Below are positions 12,779 through 22,785 of a stretch of 64,000 nucleotides of DNA, piece after piece. The translations under genes were made by a program, and so were the position numbers. The stretch covers positions 2,976,001 to 3,040,000 of the forward strand of contig CP075492.1 in NCBI GenBank assembly GCA_021613535.1, given 5' to 3'. How positions within the stretch are numbered: position 1 is the stretch's first letter; each line of letters starts with the position of its first letter. This stretch comes from Adineta vaga. Lineage: Eukaryota > Rotifera. The notes beneath the pieces are model-generated. The model did not search any database. It was not told the origin of the DNA and saw only the letters and a program-made list of their open reading frames with translations.

Positions 12779-13321
12779 TTATTTTTGAATTGAAATAGTT
12801 GAATTAATTCGTTGAATAAGTTCTTTACATTTACTTTCAGAATTTTTCTCATCAATTTGACTAAAATCTAAATATAATAAATTAGTAATACTCATTCCTA
12901 ACCAACCAGTTGGATTGCATTTAATTCCTTCTTCTTTTTTACAATTAACTGAATTTTGATCAGCTAGTGTTAAAAAACAAATTAATGCATAACAATTTTG
13001 AACACCTTTTGACATACTAAAACATTTTTTTTAAATAAAAAAAAGATAAAGAAAAAAAGTAAATTTTATATACCTTAAAAAGACATTTTCTTGCATTCCA
13101 CCTTGTTTATCGATCCAAATAGGTATATTTTGATTTTTACTAAGATAATCATAAATTTTTTCAACTAATTTTTGATTATTCCATTGATATGATAACATTA
13201 TATGTTCGAATTCTTGTACATTGGAATTATCCAATTCATCTTCGGAATTTTCTGATGAATATTCTTGTTGATCTAATGATATTTTAATGAAAAAATCACA
13301 CTGAACTATTTGTTTTTCCAA
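12779..13321 (-). CDS. TIR-domain-like protein, N-terminus unresolved
   Basis: Two exons are read on the minus strand, 13321-13074 and 13016-12779. They are joined across a 57-bp GT-AG intron in matching phase, giving SMSKGVQNC across the junction. The protein resembles TIR-fold proteins common in bdelloids. The strand A/box 1 region is HIMLSYQWNNQKLVEKIYDY, the next core block is IPIWIDKQGGM, and box 2 is SKGVQNCYALICFLT followed by a Ser/Cys-rich loop and a GWLGMSI segment. TIR domains mediate immune adaptor contacts or NAD hydrolysis; the catalytic Glu cannot be assigned safely here. No in-frame ATG was found near the 5' end of the first exon, so the start may lie in an unrecognised upstream exon or the gene may be 5'-truncated. 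Confidence 0.6.
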
Positions 13322-13412
13322 ATGATACGATGGATTTTATTTCGACACAAATAAATAGTATTCATCGATATACAACGATAGTTTTCATCTGAAAGATTCG
13401 ACTTCGGAGAAT

Positions 13413-13658
13413 ATGCACGTTCCTATCGGATTAGGCCAGGCACAGATCGAGAAGATTTTACATGATGCTATTGCTCGGAATTAAAGTGGTTCACTCACCT
13501 TTGAACCACATCTAACTCACTCGGGTGCTGTCGCTCTAACTGGTCCAAGTGGCATCGCGAATGAAACTTATGCCAATATGTTGTCCATGGATGGTTTCCA
13601 TCTTGCTGTGGAAACAGCTAAAAACCTTTTGAACGAAATTGGTGTTGAATGGAACTAA
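13413..13658 (+). pseudogene. Unrecognised gene remnant with one internal stop
   Basis: A single frame of 82 codons runs from ATG at 13413 to TAA at 13658. It is broken only by an in-frame TAA at 13482-13484. The translation is compositionally normal protein, unlike the low-complexity surroundings, and ends GFHLAVETAKNLLNEIGVEW. Codon use is clearly more GC-rich than in the neighbouring genes. I cannot name the family. The sequence looks like the C-terminal end of an enzyme of bacterial or other foreign origin, but that is inference. Open reading continues a little upstream of the ATG, so the 5' part may be missing. Confidence 0.5.
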
Positions 13659-13956
13659 ATTTTCTACCAGCAGATAAAAACAAAGAAATTAGCTACGAAA
13701 CTAGTTTTTTTTATAATTGTTTCCTTTGGTCGAGTGCTTAATAAAAATACACCGATACAGTATAAACAGAAATGTCATTTATCCGTACTGAAAACGCTAT
13801 TCCACCTGTATTAAATTAATATTTAAATCTGTTCGTATATAATCTATTTTCGGAATGTAGATGTCAGTTCCAGTACAATCGTTATCGAGAATCAAACATC
13901 ACAATATCTTACGACTTAATCATACAAAGTCAATTCACTTTGATATTCTGCATCTA

Positions 13957-14506
13957 GGGTCCGGCGGAACTGTCCCGACCCCTATTTTTTCCCGAACCTG
14001 TCGGGATCGGGATGAACATTTTCGGGATCTGCTTAATTTTTTCATATCGAAATAAAACATTTTATCAATCTTTGTTATAATCTTCAGTAAAAATGAATAT
14101 TAGAAAGAAATCCAATGTATAAGAAAAAACGACTTCTACCTGGATGATATTGACGTGTATAGTAATATGATTTCATCGTTAGATACATTGTTTTCAATCA
14201 TATGATCTCTTTATTTTGTTCACCATATGTATTCGTCCTTATAGACCTTGCCTTCCGTCTTTCTTCTTGTTTCATTTGTGATATGCTATATGCTTTTTTC
14301 ACCTTCAATAAAAATTTCTATCCTAGCAGTTGACAAAAATATTAGATTGTATACCTAAACGTCACATTTCTGTCTAGAAATCATAATAGCGTGCAATGCT
14401 ATCGAATGATGTCTCATTTGGCATGAGTTTGAAAAATATTTCTGACAGATTCGCAAAAATGGGTTTAAAAGGGACCGGGACAAAAAAACTTCGTCCCGCC
14501 GGACCC
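13957..14506. mobile_element. MITE-like element with GGGTCCGGCGG terminal inverted repeats and TA flanks
   Basis: The left end GGGTCCGGCGGAAC (13957) is mirrored by GTCCCGCCGGACCC ending at 14506. Both ends are flanked by TA (13955-13956 and 14507-14508), as expected for Tc1/mariner-like or PIF-like target duplication. Subterminal regions on both sides are rich in GGGAC/GTCCC motifs and much more GC-rich than the 400-bp AT-rich interior. No transposase is present, so it is non-autonomous. Confidence 0.7.
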
Positions 14507-14680
14507 TACTCCTTAGGAATCATTCTCATCTTCTTCTTTCGAAAGTTGTCGTGTAAACGGCCAGACACACTGATAGTACACTAAAAATTCAATAGTAGAA
14601 TTCAACTTTCGAGTCTGACATTTCTGTCGTTTCTTTGATATCATTGGTAGTATAGGTTTTTTAAACAACTAACTTTAGGT
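14507..14680. other. Short spacer without recognised features
   Basis: AT-rich spacer between the MITE and the membrane-protein relic. No feature was identified. Confidence 0.3.
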
Positions 14681-14689
14681 CATATTATA

Positions 14690-15447
14690 TTGGCAAAATC
14701 GAACAAATAATTTCGATTATATCCCATCGTCTTTAAAATCAAGTATTAATATAAATTTTAAAGAATCTGATACATTATATGATATATTAAAAGAAGGATT
14801 AATCGATGAATATTCATCGAAATTAAATTATTCTTCATTTTTTTCTGAATGTTCTTCATCTTATTGTACATATTCATATTATGGACGAGAAAAACTTCTT
14901 ACTATTATAACAAATCTAATTGAAATATCAAATGGACTAAGTATTATACTTAAATTAATAAAACCACTTGAGGTTGGGTGTGGGTATCGGTATTCAGTCT
15001 TCATCCACATCCACGTTCACCTACACCCTCAAGAATTACATGAAACATGTTCAAGTTCATTTATTGAAAATCTTTTTTGATAATAATAAATGATTGAATT
15101 TATCTTTAAATAATTTTCAATGTTATGGTTTTTATTTATTTCAAAAAGAATATTTTAATCAATCAAATTATCGTTTTATTCCACAATATGATAATCAATG
15201 TTTATGTTAAATATCTTCAATTATTGTATTCAATCGATTTATATTAAAAATTATCTTCTAGATGGTTTTCTACTTGATTGTAATCCACTTGAATCATTTT
15301 TTCGATCAAATTTTATTTGTCTTTATAATGAAACATGTGTTCAATGAATTAATTCTAATAATTTATCATTTATTAAATCATTAAATTCATCAAAATCAAT
15401 TCAATATTTTAGAAATAGTACAATCAATGATTTAGCATTAAATGCAT
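14690..15447 (+). pseudogene. Relics of a Cys-rich rotifer-type transmembrane protein
   Basis: Several coding-like blocks remain. From 14690 to 14966 there is a C-terminal module with a Cys-rich segment (CSSSYCTYSYYGREK) followed by a membrane-like stretch (TNLIEISNGLSIILKLIKP). After a G/T-rich foldback at 14967-15033 come blocks typical of the N-terminal and middle parts of the same kind of protein: HETCSSSFIENLF, then GFLLDCNPLESFFRSNF and CLYNETC. A run ending in DLALNAS abuts the next foldback at 15448. Frameshifts and stops interrupt all parts. The order (C-terminal piece first) suggests remnants of two tandem copies. Family assignment rests on my memory of similar Cys-rich multi-domain membrane proteins in rotifer genomes. 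Confidence 0.45.
14967..15033. repeat. G/T-rich foldback element (copy b)
   Basis: The left arm CTTGAGGTTGGGTGTGGGTA is complementary to the right arm that ends CACCTACACCCTCAAG, giving a 67-bp hairpin. It interrupts the membrane-protein relic directly after a coding block. Confidence 0.7.
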
Positions 15448-15497
15448 CTTGAGGGTGTGGGTGTGGGTGAAGAAGCGATACTTTGACCCGAGCTCAA
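15448..15497. repeat. G/T-rich foldback element (copy c)
   Basis: It begins CTTGAGGGTGTGGGTGTGGG, continues with the family core GAAGAAGCGATACTTTGACC, and ends at a short degenerate right arm GAGCTCAAAAG. It sits at the 3' border of the membrane-protein relic. Confidence 0.7.
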
Positions 15498-15682
15498 AAG
15501 CGTTTGAACAGTTGGGAATCATTTCTCGTCAGTAGCCGTAAGCACGTTTCTGAATCTCACTACTATGCTCATATGTTATAGAGATTTTACTGTAGTTAAT
15601 ATACATAATTAAAAACGAGATATTGAGAAATAAATTTAACATAAAATTCTTTGTTTTCTATTATTTATTCGATAATAAATAA

Positions 15683-17275
15683 TTAAATTTGTCTATCCTT
15701 CCGACACGTTAATTTTTTGAATAAAACTCGATCTTTCAATTGAAAATTATCAAATACTTGTTCAATATCTTCTAATAAAATTCCTTTTGTTTCCGGACAA
15801 AAAAGATAAACAAATAAAACTGCACAAAGACATAAACTTGAAAATAGATAAAAACCAAAATGAATTCCAAATGAAGAAATAAATTCTAAAATAAACGACA
15901 TAATAATACACATAAACCAATGACTTGCTGTTGTAAATGACATTGCTCTTGCTCGAACATTTAATGGATAAATTTCTGCTGCATAAATCCAACAAATCGC
16001 TCCCCAAGAAAGTGCAAAACTAATAATATAAACTACCGTTGAAATAAGTATTAATATTCCCGTATTTGTTCCACAAATAATCTCTTCATTAACAATCATG
16101 TTATCCTTAATAGTTTTAATCACCTTACAACCAACAAGAAATCCCGTTCCTGCAAAAAAATGTCCAAAAACCATTCCTAATCCACAAAATATTAATAAAT
16201 ATCTTCGTCCAATTTTATCAAATAAGAATAGAGCAGGAATTGTACTAAACATATTTGCTCCTGATAAAATAATCAATGATAAAAATCCTGAACCAAGAAT
16301 TCTTTCAAAAATCATTCCTCCATAGGCAAATATGGGACTAATTCCTGATGTCTGTAAGAATATATGTAAAATCATTCCAATTAAAAGTCTTTGAAACATT
16401 TTCTTTCTTGTAAATAATTCTTTAATTGAAATTTCATTTCCTTCGTCTTTAATTGCATCATCAATTGCATTTAATTCTTCATTAACATCATCAATTTGAC
16501 GAATATATTTTAAACTTTTTTCAGCAGATTTTCGACTTTTATTTTTCAATAACCAACGGGGAGTTTCCGGACAACAAAATATTCCCATAAGAAGAATCAA
16601 AGGTACAATTAAAATAATTCCATTTGATAATCTCCAACCTAAGGAATGATTTTTCAAGAAAAAATTAATAATATTTGCAGAAAATAATCCACTAACAATT
16701 GCCATTGTCATAAAACCTGATAACATTCCACGTAATTTCGTTGGTGCAATTTCTGATGCATACAATGGACAAGCAAATGATGAACAACCTACTCCTGTTC
16801 CTTCAACAATTCTTCCAATTAAAATAAATTTCATTACATTTTTCGATCCTCCTGGTGGTAAAATCACCATGAATGTTCCAATGATAAATAAAACTGATGA
16901 AGTAAATATAATTGCTCGACGTCCAAATTTCTCCGCGATAAATGATGAAATAAAAAGAGCACCAAGAAAACAACCGAGATTATACATTAATGTAAATAAG
17001 ATTAGAAATCGTCGATACTCCGATGGTAATGCCGAGATTGAAAGATCACAAATACTTTCATTGCCATAAATGCCAATACAAAAATCTTTTTTAAATGAAT
17101 GCATAATAACAATTCCACCCGTTACACCTTGATCATAGCCAAAAAACCAACCACCTAACGAAGAAAATGCAGATAAAAAAATTGCACGTGATGATTTGCC
17201 TGACGGTATATTTTCATGTTCATGATTGGAATTGCTTTTCAAATGAATTGATTCTTCTTCATTATTTGTCTTCAT
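15683..17275 (-). CDS. Sugar porter family MFS transporter
   Basis: An intronless 530-residue gene, about the usual family length, with 12 predicted membrane helices in two six-helix halves. Sugar porter signatures are all present. GYDQGVTGG lies in TM1. FGRRA follows TM2. GRIVEGTGVGCSS falls at TM4. PETPRWLL closes the first half. QTSGISPIFAYG lies in TM7. DKIGRR follows TM8. PETKG comes after TM12. Members move hexoses or related polyols across the plasma membrane by facilitated diffusion or proton symport; the substrate cannot be assigned. The GYDQGVTGG form and lack of introns resemble fungal and plant sugar porters more than animal GLUTs, which makes horizontal origin possible. The first ATG precedes a polar cytoplasmic tail, as usual for the family. 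Confidence 0.9.
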   Translation of the reverse strand: MKTNNEEESIHLKSNSNHEHENIPSGKSSRAIFLSAFSSLGGWFFGYDQGVTGGIVIMHSFKKDFCIGIYGNESICDLSISALPSEYRRFLILFTLMYNLGCFLGALFISSFIAEKFGRRAIIFTSSVLFIIGTFMVILPPGGSKNVMKFILIGRIVEGTGVGCSSFACPLYASEIAPTKLRGMLSGFMTMAIVSGLFSANIINFFLKNHSLGWRLSNGIILIVPLILLMGIFCCPETPRWLLKNKSRKSAEKSLKYIRQIDDVNEELNAIDDAIKDEGNEISIKELFTRKKMFQRLLIGMILHIFLQTSGISPIFAYGGMIFERILGSGFLSLIILSGANMFSTIPALFLFDKIGRRYLLIFCGLGMVFGHFFAGTGFLVGCKVIKTIKDNMIVNEEIICGTNTGILILISTVVYIISFALSWGAICWIYAAEIYPLNVRARAMSFTTASHWFMCIIMSFILEFISSFGIHFGFYLFSSLCLCAVLFVYLFCPETKGILLEDIEQVFDNFQLKDRVLFKKLTCRKDRQI

Positions 17276-18053
17276 TTATAAGGAAAAAAAACATCAATTG
17301 ACAAATTTAACCGACTTTTTACTTTATCTTTCGAATAGTAAGGACATTGTCATAAAGAAAAAGAAGAAGAAAAAAAAGATTTTATTGTCTTAAGGAAGAA
17401 TAGAAAAAAGTAAATATATATATATGTAAGAATGTCCTTGGACAAAATAAGTTTTTTTCTAAAAACGAAAATATAATTCAAGGATATTTTAGATTTATAT
17501 TATTAATGGAAAAAATCAAATGAATATTTTTAAGAAAAACAAATGTAATTCTATTACAGCGATTCGTTCTATACTATAAAAGATAAAAGTAAAGTTAGAT
17601 GCCAATCAGTTACCACAACTAGATGTTCATTTATTCTCAAATACGAGGTCAATTTCATGAAGATTATTTTTTGACAATATTTGAATATGTAAAATATTTA
17701 TATACATTAATAAAGTGCCTTGAGAATAACCAGAAGAATATATTCTTCCAGATATTCAATATTCATTACGGATTTTGTATATAGAATTAATTAATACTAG
17801 AAGTTAAAAGAAGATGAAAGAATGAAACATGATAGGTTTTAATGAAAAGTACATTACTAGAAGTAAGATTATATTATACACAAAAGAATCTAATGACGTC
17901 AATTCTTGTTTATATTATAAAAACAGAAGTTAAAATTGCTTCCAGATTCTATATAAAATATGCATACAGAAAGTTAACTTGTACTTTTAATTCGTTATTT
18001 TTATCGATATTTTATTTTATGAATTCAATATATAATATAGAGAAAAGATCTTA
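17276..18053. other. Intergenic region, no gene seen
   Basis: AT-rich, with only shadow ORFs. It contains the upstream region of the minus-strand sugar porter gene and of the plus-strand GPCR relic. Confidence 0.4.
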
Positions 18054-19030
18054 ATGGCTAGCGTATTGCAAGACGTTTATTTTCAATAAACAAAAATCCT
18101 AACGCCCATCATTATTATTTGTGGTATAACAGGTAATTCGATGAATATTACTATCCTTACTCGACTCATTCTATACAATCATGCATGTTCTCGTTATCTT
18201 CTTGCATTATCGATTAATAATCTCTACTTTTGTACTGTAACTATGGTTCAACATTATTTGGCTGATGTATTCAAAATTGATTTCGGTCAAATTTCTATTC
18301 ATTGGTGCAGATTTTTTCAATATGGCACTTTATTATGTGTTCTACTTTTGCCTTATTATACTGTACTTGTATCAATTGATCGATATTGTGCTAGTTCTAA
18401 CAAAGTCGGAATAAGAAATCTTAGCACTATTAAAGTATCACGATATGTCCTTGTAATTGTTACCTTGATGTTTGCATTGTATGCTTTAAATCATCCAATA
18501 TTAGTGACATTGCGACAAGATGATGGACTTGGATGTCGATTACGACACGATACTTCTTACAATGTAGTATTTGGATTTATGTTATCTACTCTGGTAGCAG
18601 TACTTGGACCTTTATTGATGGGTATATTTGGTTTTTAACAATTCGAAACATAAATCGAAATCGAATGACATCATTGAAAAATTCAGTTCATCGCCGTACT
18701 GAAAGTCAATTGTTTCGAATGCTGCTTTTTGAAGTGGGAGTTTATCTTATTTTAAATATACCATCCGGAGTTACATATATTATGTCAACCTTACCGTTGT
18801 CATTCGTAATCACACCTGAATTTGGTTTTGCATCCGGTTTTTCTCATATTTTATTTAAGCTGTCTTTTATGATGCCATTTTTTTGTCTTATTCTATCCGG
18901 TCACATCTATCGCAGAGAATTTGTTCGTCTTGTAAAGAAAATATTTAGATGTTGTCCTCAAAATACAATTCAACCCTTACTTACCACGCGAACTGCTCAG
19001 CACTTGGTTTTGGCAATTAATCGTGTGTAA
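18054..19030 (+). pseudogene. Rhodopsin-class GPCR with one stop and one frameshift
   Basis: A seven-transmembrane receptor reads from ATG at 18054. TM1 carries the conserved Gly-Asn (ITGNSMNI). The TM3 start has CRFFQYG with the disulfide Cys, and the end of TM3 has SIDRYCASS, a DRY motif. TM5 follows, then a basic third loop, TM6 and TM7. TM7 (LSFMMPFFCLIL) lacks a clear NPxxY. The C-terminus contains a CC pair that could be palmitoylated. The frame is broken by TAA at 18087-18089, before TM1, and by a one-base shift at the T5 run 18632-18636 in TM5, after which reading continues in another frame to 19030. Either the gene is dying or the homopolymer break is an assembly error; the TAA is harder to explain that way. 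No ligand can be proposed. Confidence 0.65.
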
Positions 19031-19687
19031 AGATGTCAGTGAAAAAACATTCTACGTCACAATCGTGAATATTTATATAGCTGGCGGTAATCACTGACAC
19101 ACGAGTAGAAATGATTTAATTAAATTTTCTTAATGAAAGATCTCTTCATTTCTGGTGCAAAGTTGTACGGATTTTGCTATGAAGTTGCGAATATATCTTT
19201 TTCTAATTCCATTCATTTCGATGAGATAGAAAATTAAATTCTATTTTACAATGTGGAAAATTATGATATCAACCAATTACTAAGAAATCCATGTTAGATT
19301 ACATCTTAGATTTAAATTCATTATATATTTTCATCACTATTTTATTGTTTGTCGTTTCTTTCACATGTGAACATATCTATATAATAAATAAAAAGTATTA
19401 TACTACTCTCCATCACACTCCTTCAAGATAATATGTTTTCAGGACATATTCCTTATTGAATAGGATGGTTGTGTCTCCCATCTCTAAATGTGTGTCTGGT
19501 AAACATTTCATATCTCTATTATGCCGTAGAGAGGAGATGTAATTGAAATACTGCAAGCGGACGCGCTAACTCCCGGTTCAATTCGCGATCTTTGATTGAG
19601 CAGCTATATTCAGAAATTGACTTAGAGAAAAGTACTAAATCTCACATTTGAATCAAATTTCACTTACAATCTAGTCTTTTTTCAAGT
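19031..19687. other. Intergenic region, no gene seen
   Basis: No ORF. A GC-richer stretch at 19550-19600 contains CCCGGTTCAATTCGCG, reminiscent of a tRNA T-arm, but no complete tRNA fold could be built around it. Confidence 0.35.
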
Positions 19688-20023
19688 TTGTTTCGCTATT
19701 GATAATATCCGTCATAATATACCACCAGCTATTCAACAAACTAATGATTGGGAAATAAAATCAATTGAAAAAATTCAACAAAAAGCAACAGAATTATCAC
19801 AACTCGTAGCTGCTCATATCCAAAATCCATCAACAAGACTTCATCCTATAGCCAAAGAACAAGATGATTTCATTGAAACGGATCTTCGTCATTGGAAAAA
19901 AAACTTGATTATCTAAGATCAAATATAGTTTTGCCATCAACTATTTTTATTAACCAACATGAAAATATCCCATTAGTACATGATGTTTCAGTCAGTCTTT
20001 CATCGACAATGATTTATGGATAG
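19688..20023 (+). pseudogene. Coiled-coil fragment of a TRIM-like (B-box/coiled-coil) gene
   Basis: A coding-like block reads as a helical, Gln/Glu/Lys-rich segment beginning NIPPAIQQTNDWEIKSIEKI and continuing through LVAAHIQNPSTRLHP. The frame breaks at an A8 run (19896-19903) and continues in another frame with KLDYLRSNIVLPSTIFIN. The pattern of a Trp-containing WEIKSIEKIQQKA helix matches the coiled-coil part of the B-box/NHL genes at the right end of the window. No B-box or C-terminal domain remains nearby, so this is a relic. Confidence 0.5.
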
Positions 20024-20025
20024 AG

Positions 20026-20730
20026 ATAGCCGTAGCTGTAAATTATATCACAAAATATAGTGGCATAAGCAGATCGTATCAACTGAATAAGATAGGTTCA
20101 TCTATCTTAATGAGTACAGGTGACATAATTACATTGTTCGTCTATTGTGACAATCGGAAAATTGTGATGATAAACAAAAATAATTTTTTTGAAATATCAG
20201 TTGGATGTGAATATTAATAACTGTTCATTTCCTTGGCAGTTTCACGTTATTCTTCGTGAATGAAATAGTCGTATTCTTATTGTAGCAACACAAATAACAT
20301 CTGTTCAATATTAATATTGCGAAATCGACACTTGTTCATTTATTTATACATAAACCAAGTATATATCTATATGAAATTGTGAGAAAAAAACAGTTTGAAA
20401 TACATACACTTAGAGATGTGCCGAAGCTCTCGATTCCGGCTCGGGCTCGATCTGATTAAGTTCGATCTGGAGTGGTGTCGGTTGGATTCAGCATCGATTT
20501 TGGCAACTTGACAGGATAACAGCTAACGTAAGACTCGAATGGACCGAGAGGATCAGACTTGATGCATCTTCATAGGATCCTCTTGTACTTTTTTTCGACA
20601 TTTTAACTTTTCAATCGAATTTAGGTTAACCAAAAATAAAGTTTCAACAACTTTTCTCTTTGGTTTGCAAGCTGTCGTTATATTATTGGACTTATATAAA
20701 AGCTCAAAATAGCATTTAAATGGCAAAAAC
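20026..20730. other. Intergenic region with a GC-rich patch
   Basis: No gene. Around 20410-20545 is a GC-rich patch containing GGCTCGGGCTCGATCTGATT and similar GATC-rich words. It is unlike the surrounding AT-rich DNA and may be a fragment of a repeat. Confidence 0.35.
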
Positions 20731-20831
20731 TTTTGAGAGTGGGTGAAGGTTTTGATATGTGGGCATCTGACAGCGTGAGAGTGAGAATTGGCGAAGAGAA
20801 TAACGACACCCACACTCGCATCCACCCTCAA
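20731..20831. repeat. G/T-rich foldback element (copy d), longer loop
   Basis: The left arm TTTTGAGAGTGGGTGAAGG is complementary to the right arm CGCATCCACCCTCAAACAAG, about 100 bp overall. Directly beyond its right arm (20832) begins a relic of the 5' end of the RelA/SpoT-like gene, so the element sits exactly at a duplication breakpoint. Confidence 0.65.
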
Positions 20832-20893
20832 ACAAGAAGAATACGAAGATATCAGTAATATATTAAGAGAAATACTAGCATCTAAAAAGAAAA
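20832..20893 (-). pseudogene. 5' relic of the RelA/SpoT-like gene
   Basis: Read on the minus strand, this 62-bp stretch begins ATGCTAGTATTTCTCTTA, the signal-peptide start of the gene at 26091-25153. It hits a stop within ten codons and ends at the foldback element. It marks the boundary of the duplicated segment shared with 26042 onward. Confidence 0.65.
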
Positions 20894-22785
20894 TTTATTT
20901 ACAGATATTTTTATTCTTTTTTATAGAAATTTCGAATAGGGAAAGATATTTCAACCTACTCAACTTTCAACAGGTCCAACTTTTCTGAGAGAATTTTGAA
21001 ATCGAAAAAATAATAATTCGATTTGATAAAGATCTAAAAGGATTATCGAATAAATATTCGATTTTTTGTTTTCCTCCCAATTCTAAATGAATTTTTTTGG
21101 ATAATTTTGAAAAAAAAATGGTTTTGTTAAATATATTTTAATCTTACTTGAGACACTACGCATTCATAGGCATGCGAAAAGCAAAGGAAAAGAATCAATG
21201 AAGCATGAAAGTTAAAAGAATACATTATACGGATTCAACGTTGCTTTTTTTATCTTCTATGTTATATAATTTTATCAAAGATGAATTAAGAGACAAATTC
21301 TTTCATCATTTTTAACATAAAAATGTGTTAGAAATAAAAATATTTCAGTCACAAACTTTGAATTGTTATTTTTTTCAAAATAGTAAAGTCATTCTTTGAA
21401 ATAATGGAAAAGGACATGTCTGTTTATTTTTTTAACAGAATTTCGCAGTTGGTGATGAATTAAACAATATTATGAAATTCGTTGTTTTTGTTTCATATCT
21501 GTTTCATCCTACGTCAGAAAATTATTCTGAGTACTCTGATTTTTCTCTGCTTCCCTCAGGATCAAATAAATCGTGAACAAAAAGCATTAATACGACTCAA
21601 GATGACAGTTCTCAAAACGAACGCATGCGTACAGAAATATGAAGAAAAAGAAATCCAGCATTCATTTCAGTCACACTAAGATTTCTTCTTTCCAATTCAA
21701 TTAATCACTATATGGGCACGGCCAAACGTTACGGAATTTCACCATTTCCCGTTTTTTCACGGAGGAAAGTTTAGTGCCATTTTTAGATTAATTTGAACTA
21801 TAAAATTCAACTTTTTTATTCTATGTCGATTGAGAGGATGGATGAGGGTGTGTGTGAGGGTCTGACTGAGATTCTGTTAAAGGATTACGAAATTATGTAT
21901 GAGACGGAATCGATAGAAATTCCGCCAAATTCTCGTCGATTCCGTCTTTGACGAATTTCAGGAAGGGAACTCATTTTCACTATGTGCGATATTACGTAAT
22001 AGGATACATTCTGACTAATTATCTATTGTGTAATTCTGTATATGTTTCATACAAGCCAAAATTTGAATAAATCAATTTCGTCGGTAGAAGTAAATATTGA
22101 CCTTTTAAGAAAAGTTTTGTTAATGTTTACTTCATTTTGTCTATCAATTCATCTATAAGAGAACCGAGATAGATGAAATTGCGTCTCAGTTAATGTTGGT
22201 CTACAATCAATTTAACAGTTTAAACAATTGTGTTGCTCAGAAAGAGACGAAAAATAATGACAATTTCGCTGTTTTATTTTGAATAAATAAACCTTCTCTC
22301 TCTTAGAAAGACTTCGTATACAAACACATACAAGCAATCTATCTGCATTTGATTTTCTTCAACCATCAAAGTTGGTAGTGAACAATGATTAATATGTTTT
22401 TTATCATCCTTTTCATTCTGAAAGTTTCTGTCGTTGATCTTAGCCATTTTTTTGGTGGAACAATAACAGCGTGAGTTTTTGTTATATTCAATATATGTTG
22501 TTCCAAATGTATATATTGTAGGCGTCCTTACAATAATTCGCAAACGACTGGTTCAATACCGATGATAGTGCGTGAACGATGGTCATGGCGTATTACTTAC
22601 TATGCTGTATAGCTTCACGATGCACCACTGCGGTCATTGTTGCACAAACTCCTATGATTGGTGATAGTAATCCTGTCTCATGTATATATGGTGCTGCTTG
22701 TGGTAGTCATTGAAGCACTGGTACTGGTAGGATGAACACAAGTACCTGGTGTACTGATTTTAATAATCCTCTTGTTACTATGTCC
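20832..22785 (+). repeat. Segmental duplication, copy 1
   Basis: This segment matches 26042-29346 in the same order. Blocks 20832-20900, about 21060-21500, 21520-21780 and 22032-22785 align to the second copy. The last block, covering the first two exons of the surface-protein gene, is nearly identical with a constant offset of 6568 bp, while the earlier blocks are more diverged. Insertions separate the blocks in one copy or the other. Confidence 0.85.

Noticed and set aside
19550-19600. Possible tRNA (GGTTCAATTC T-arm-like sequence)
   Set aside because: No acceptor, D or anticodon arm could be paired around it.
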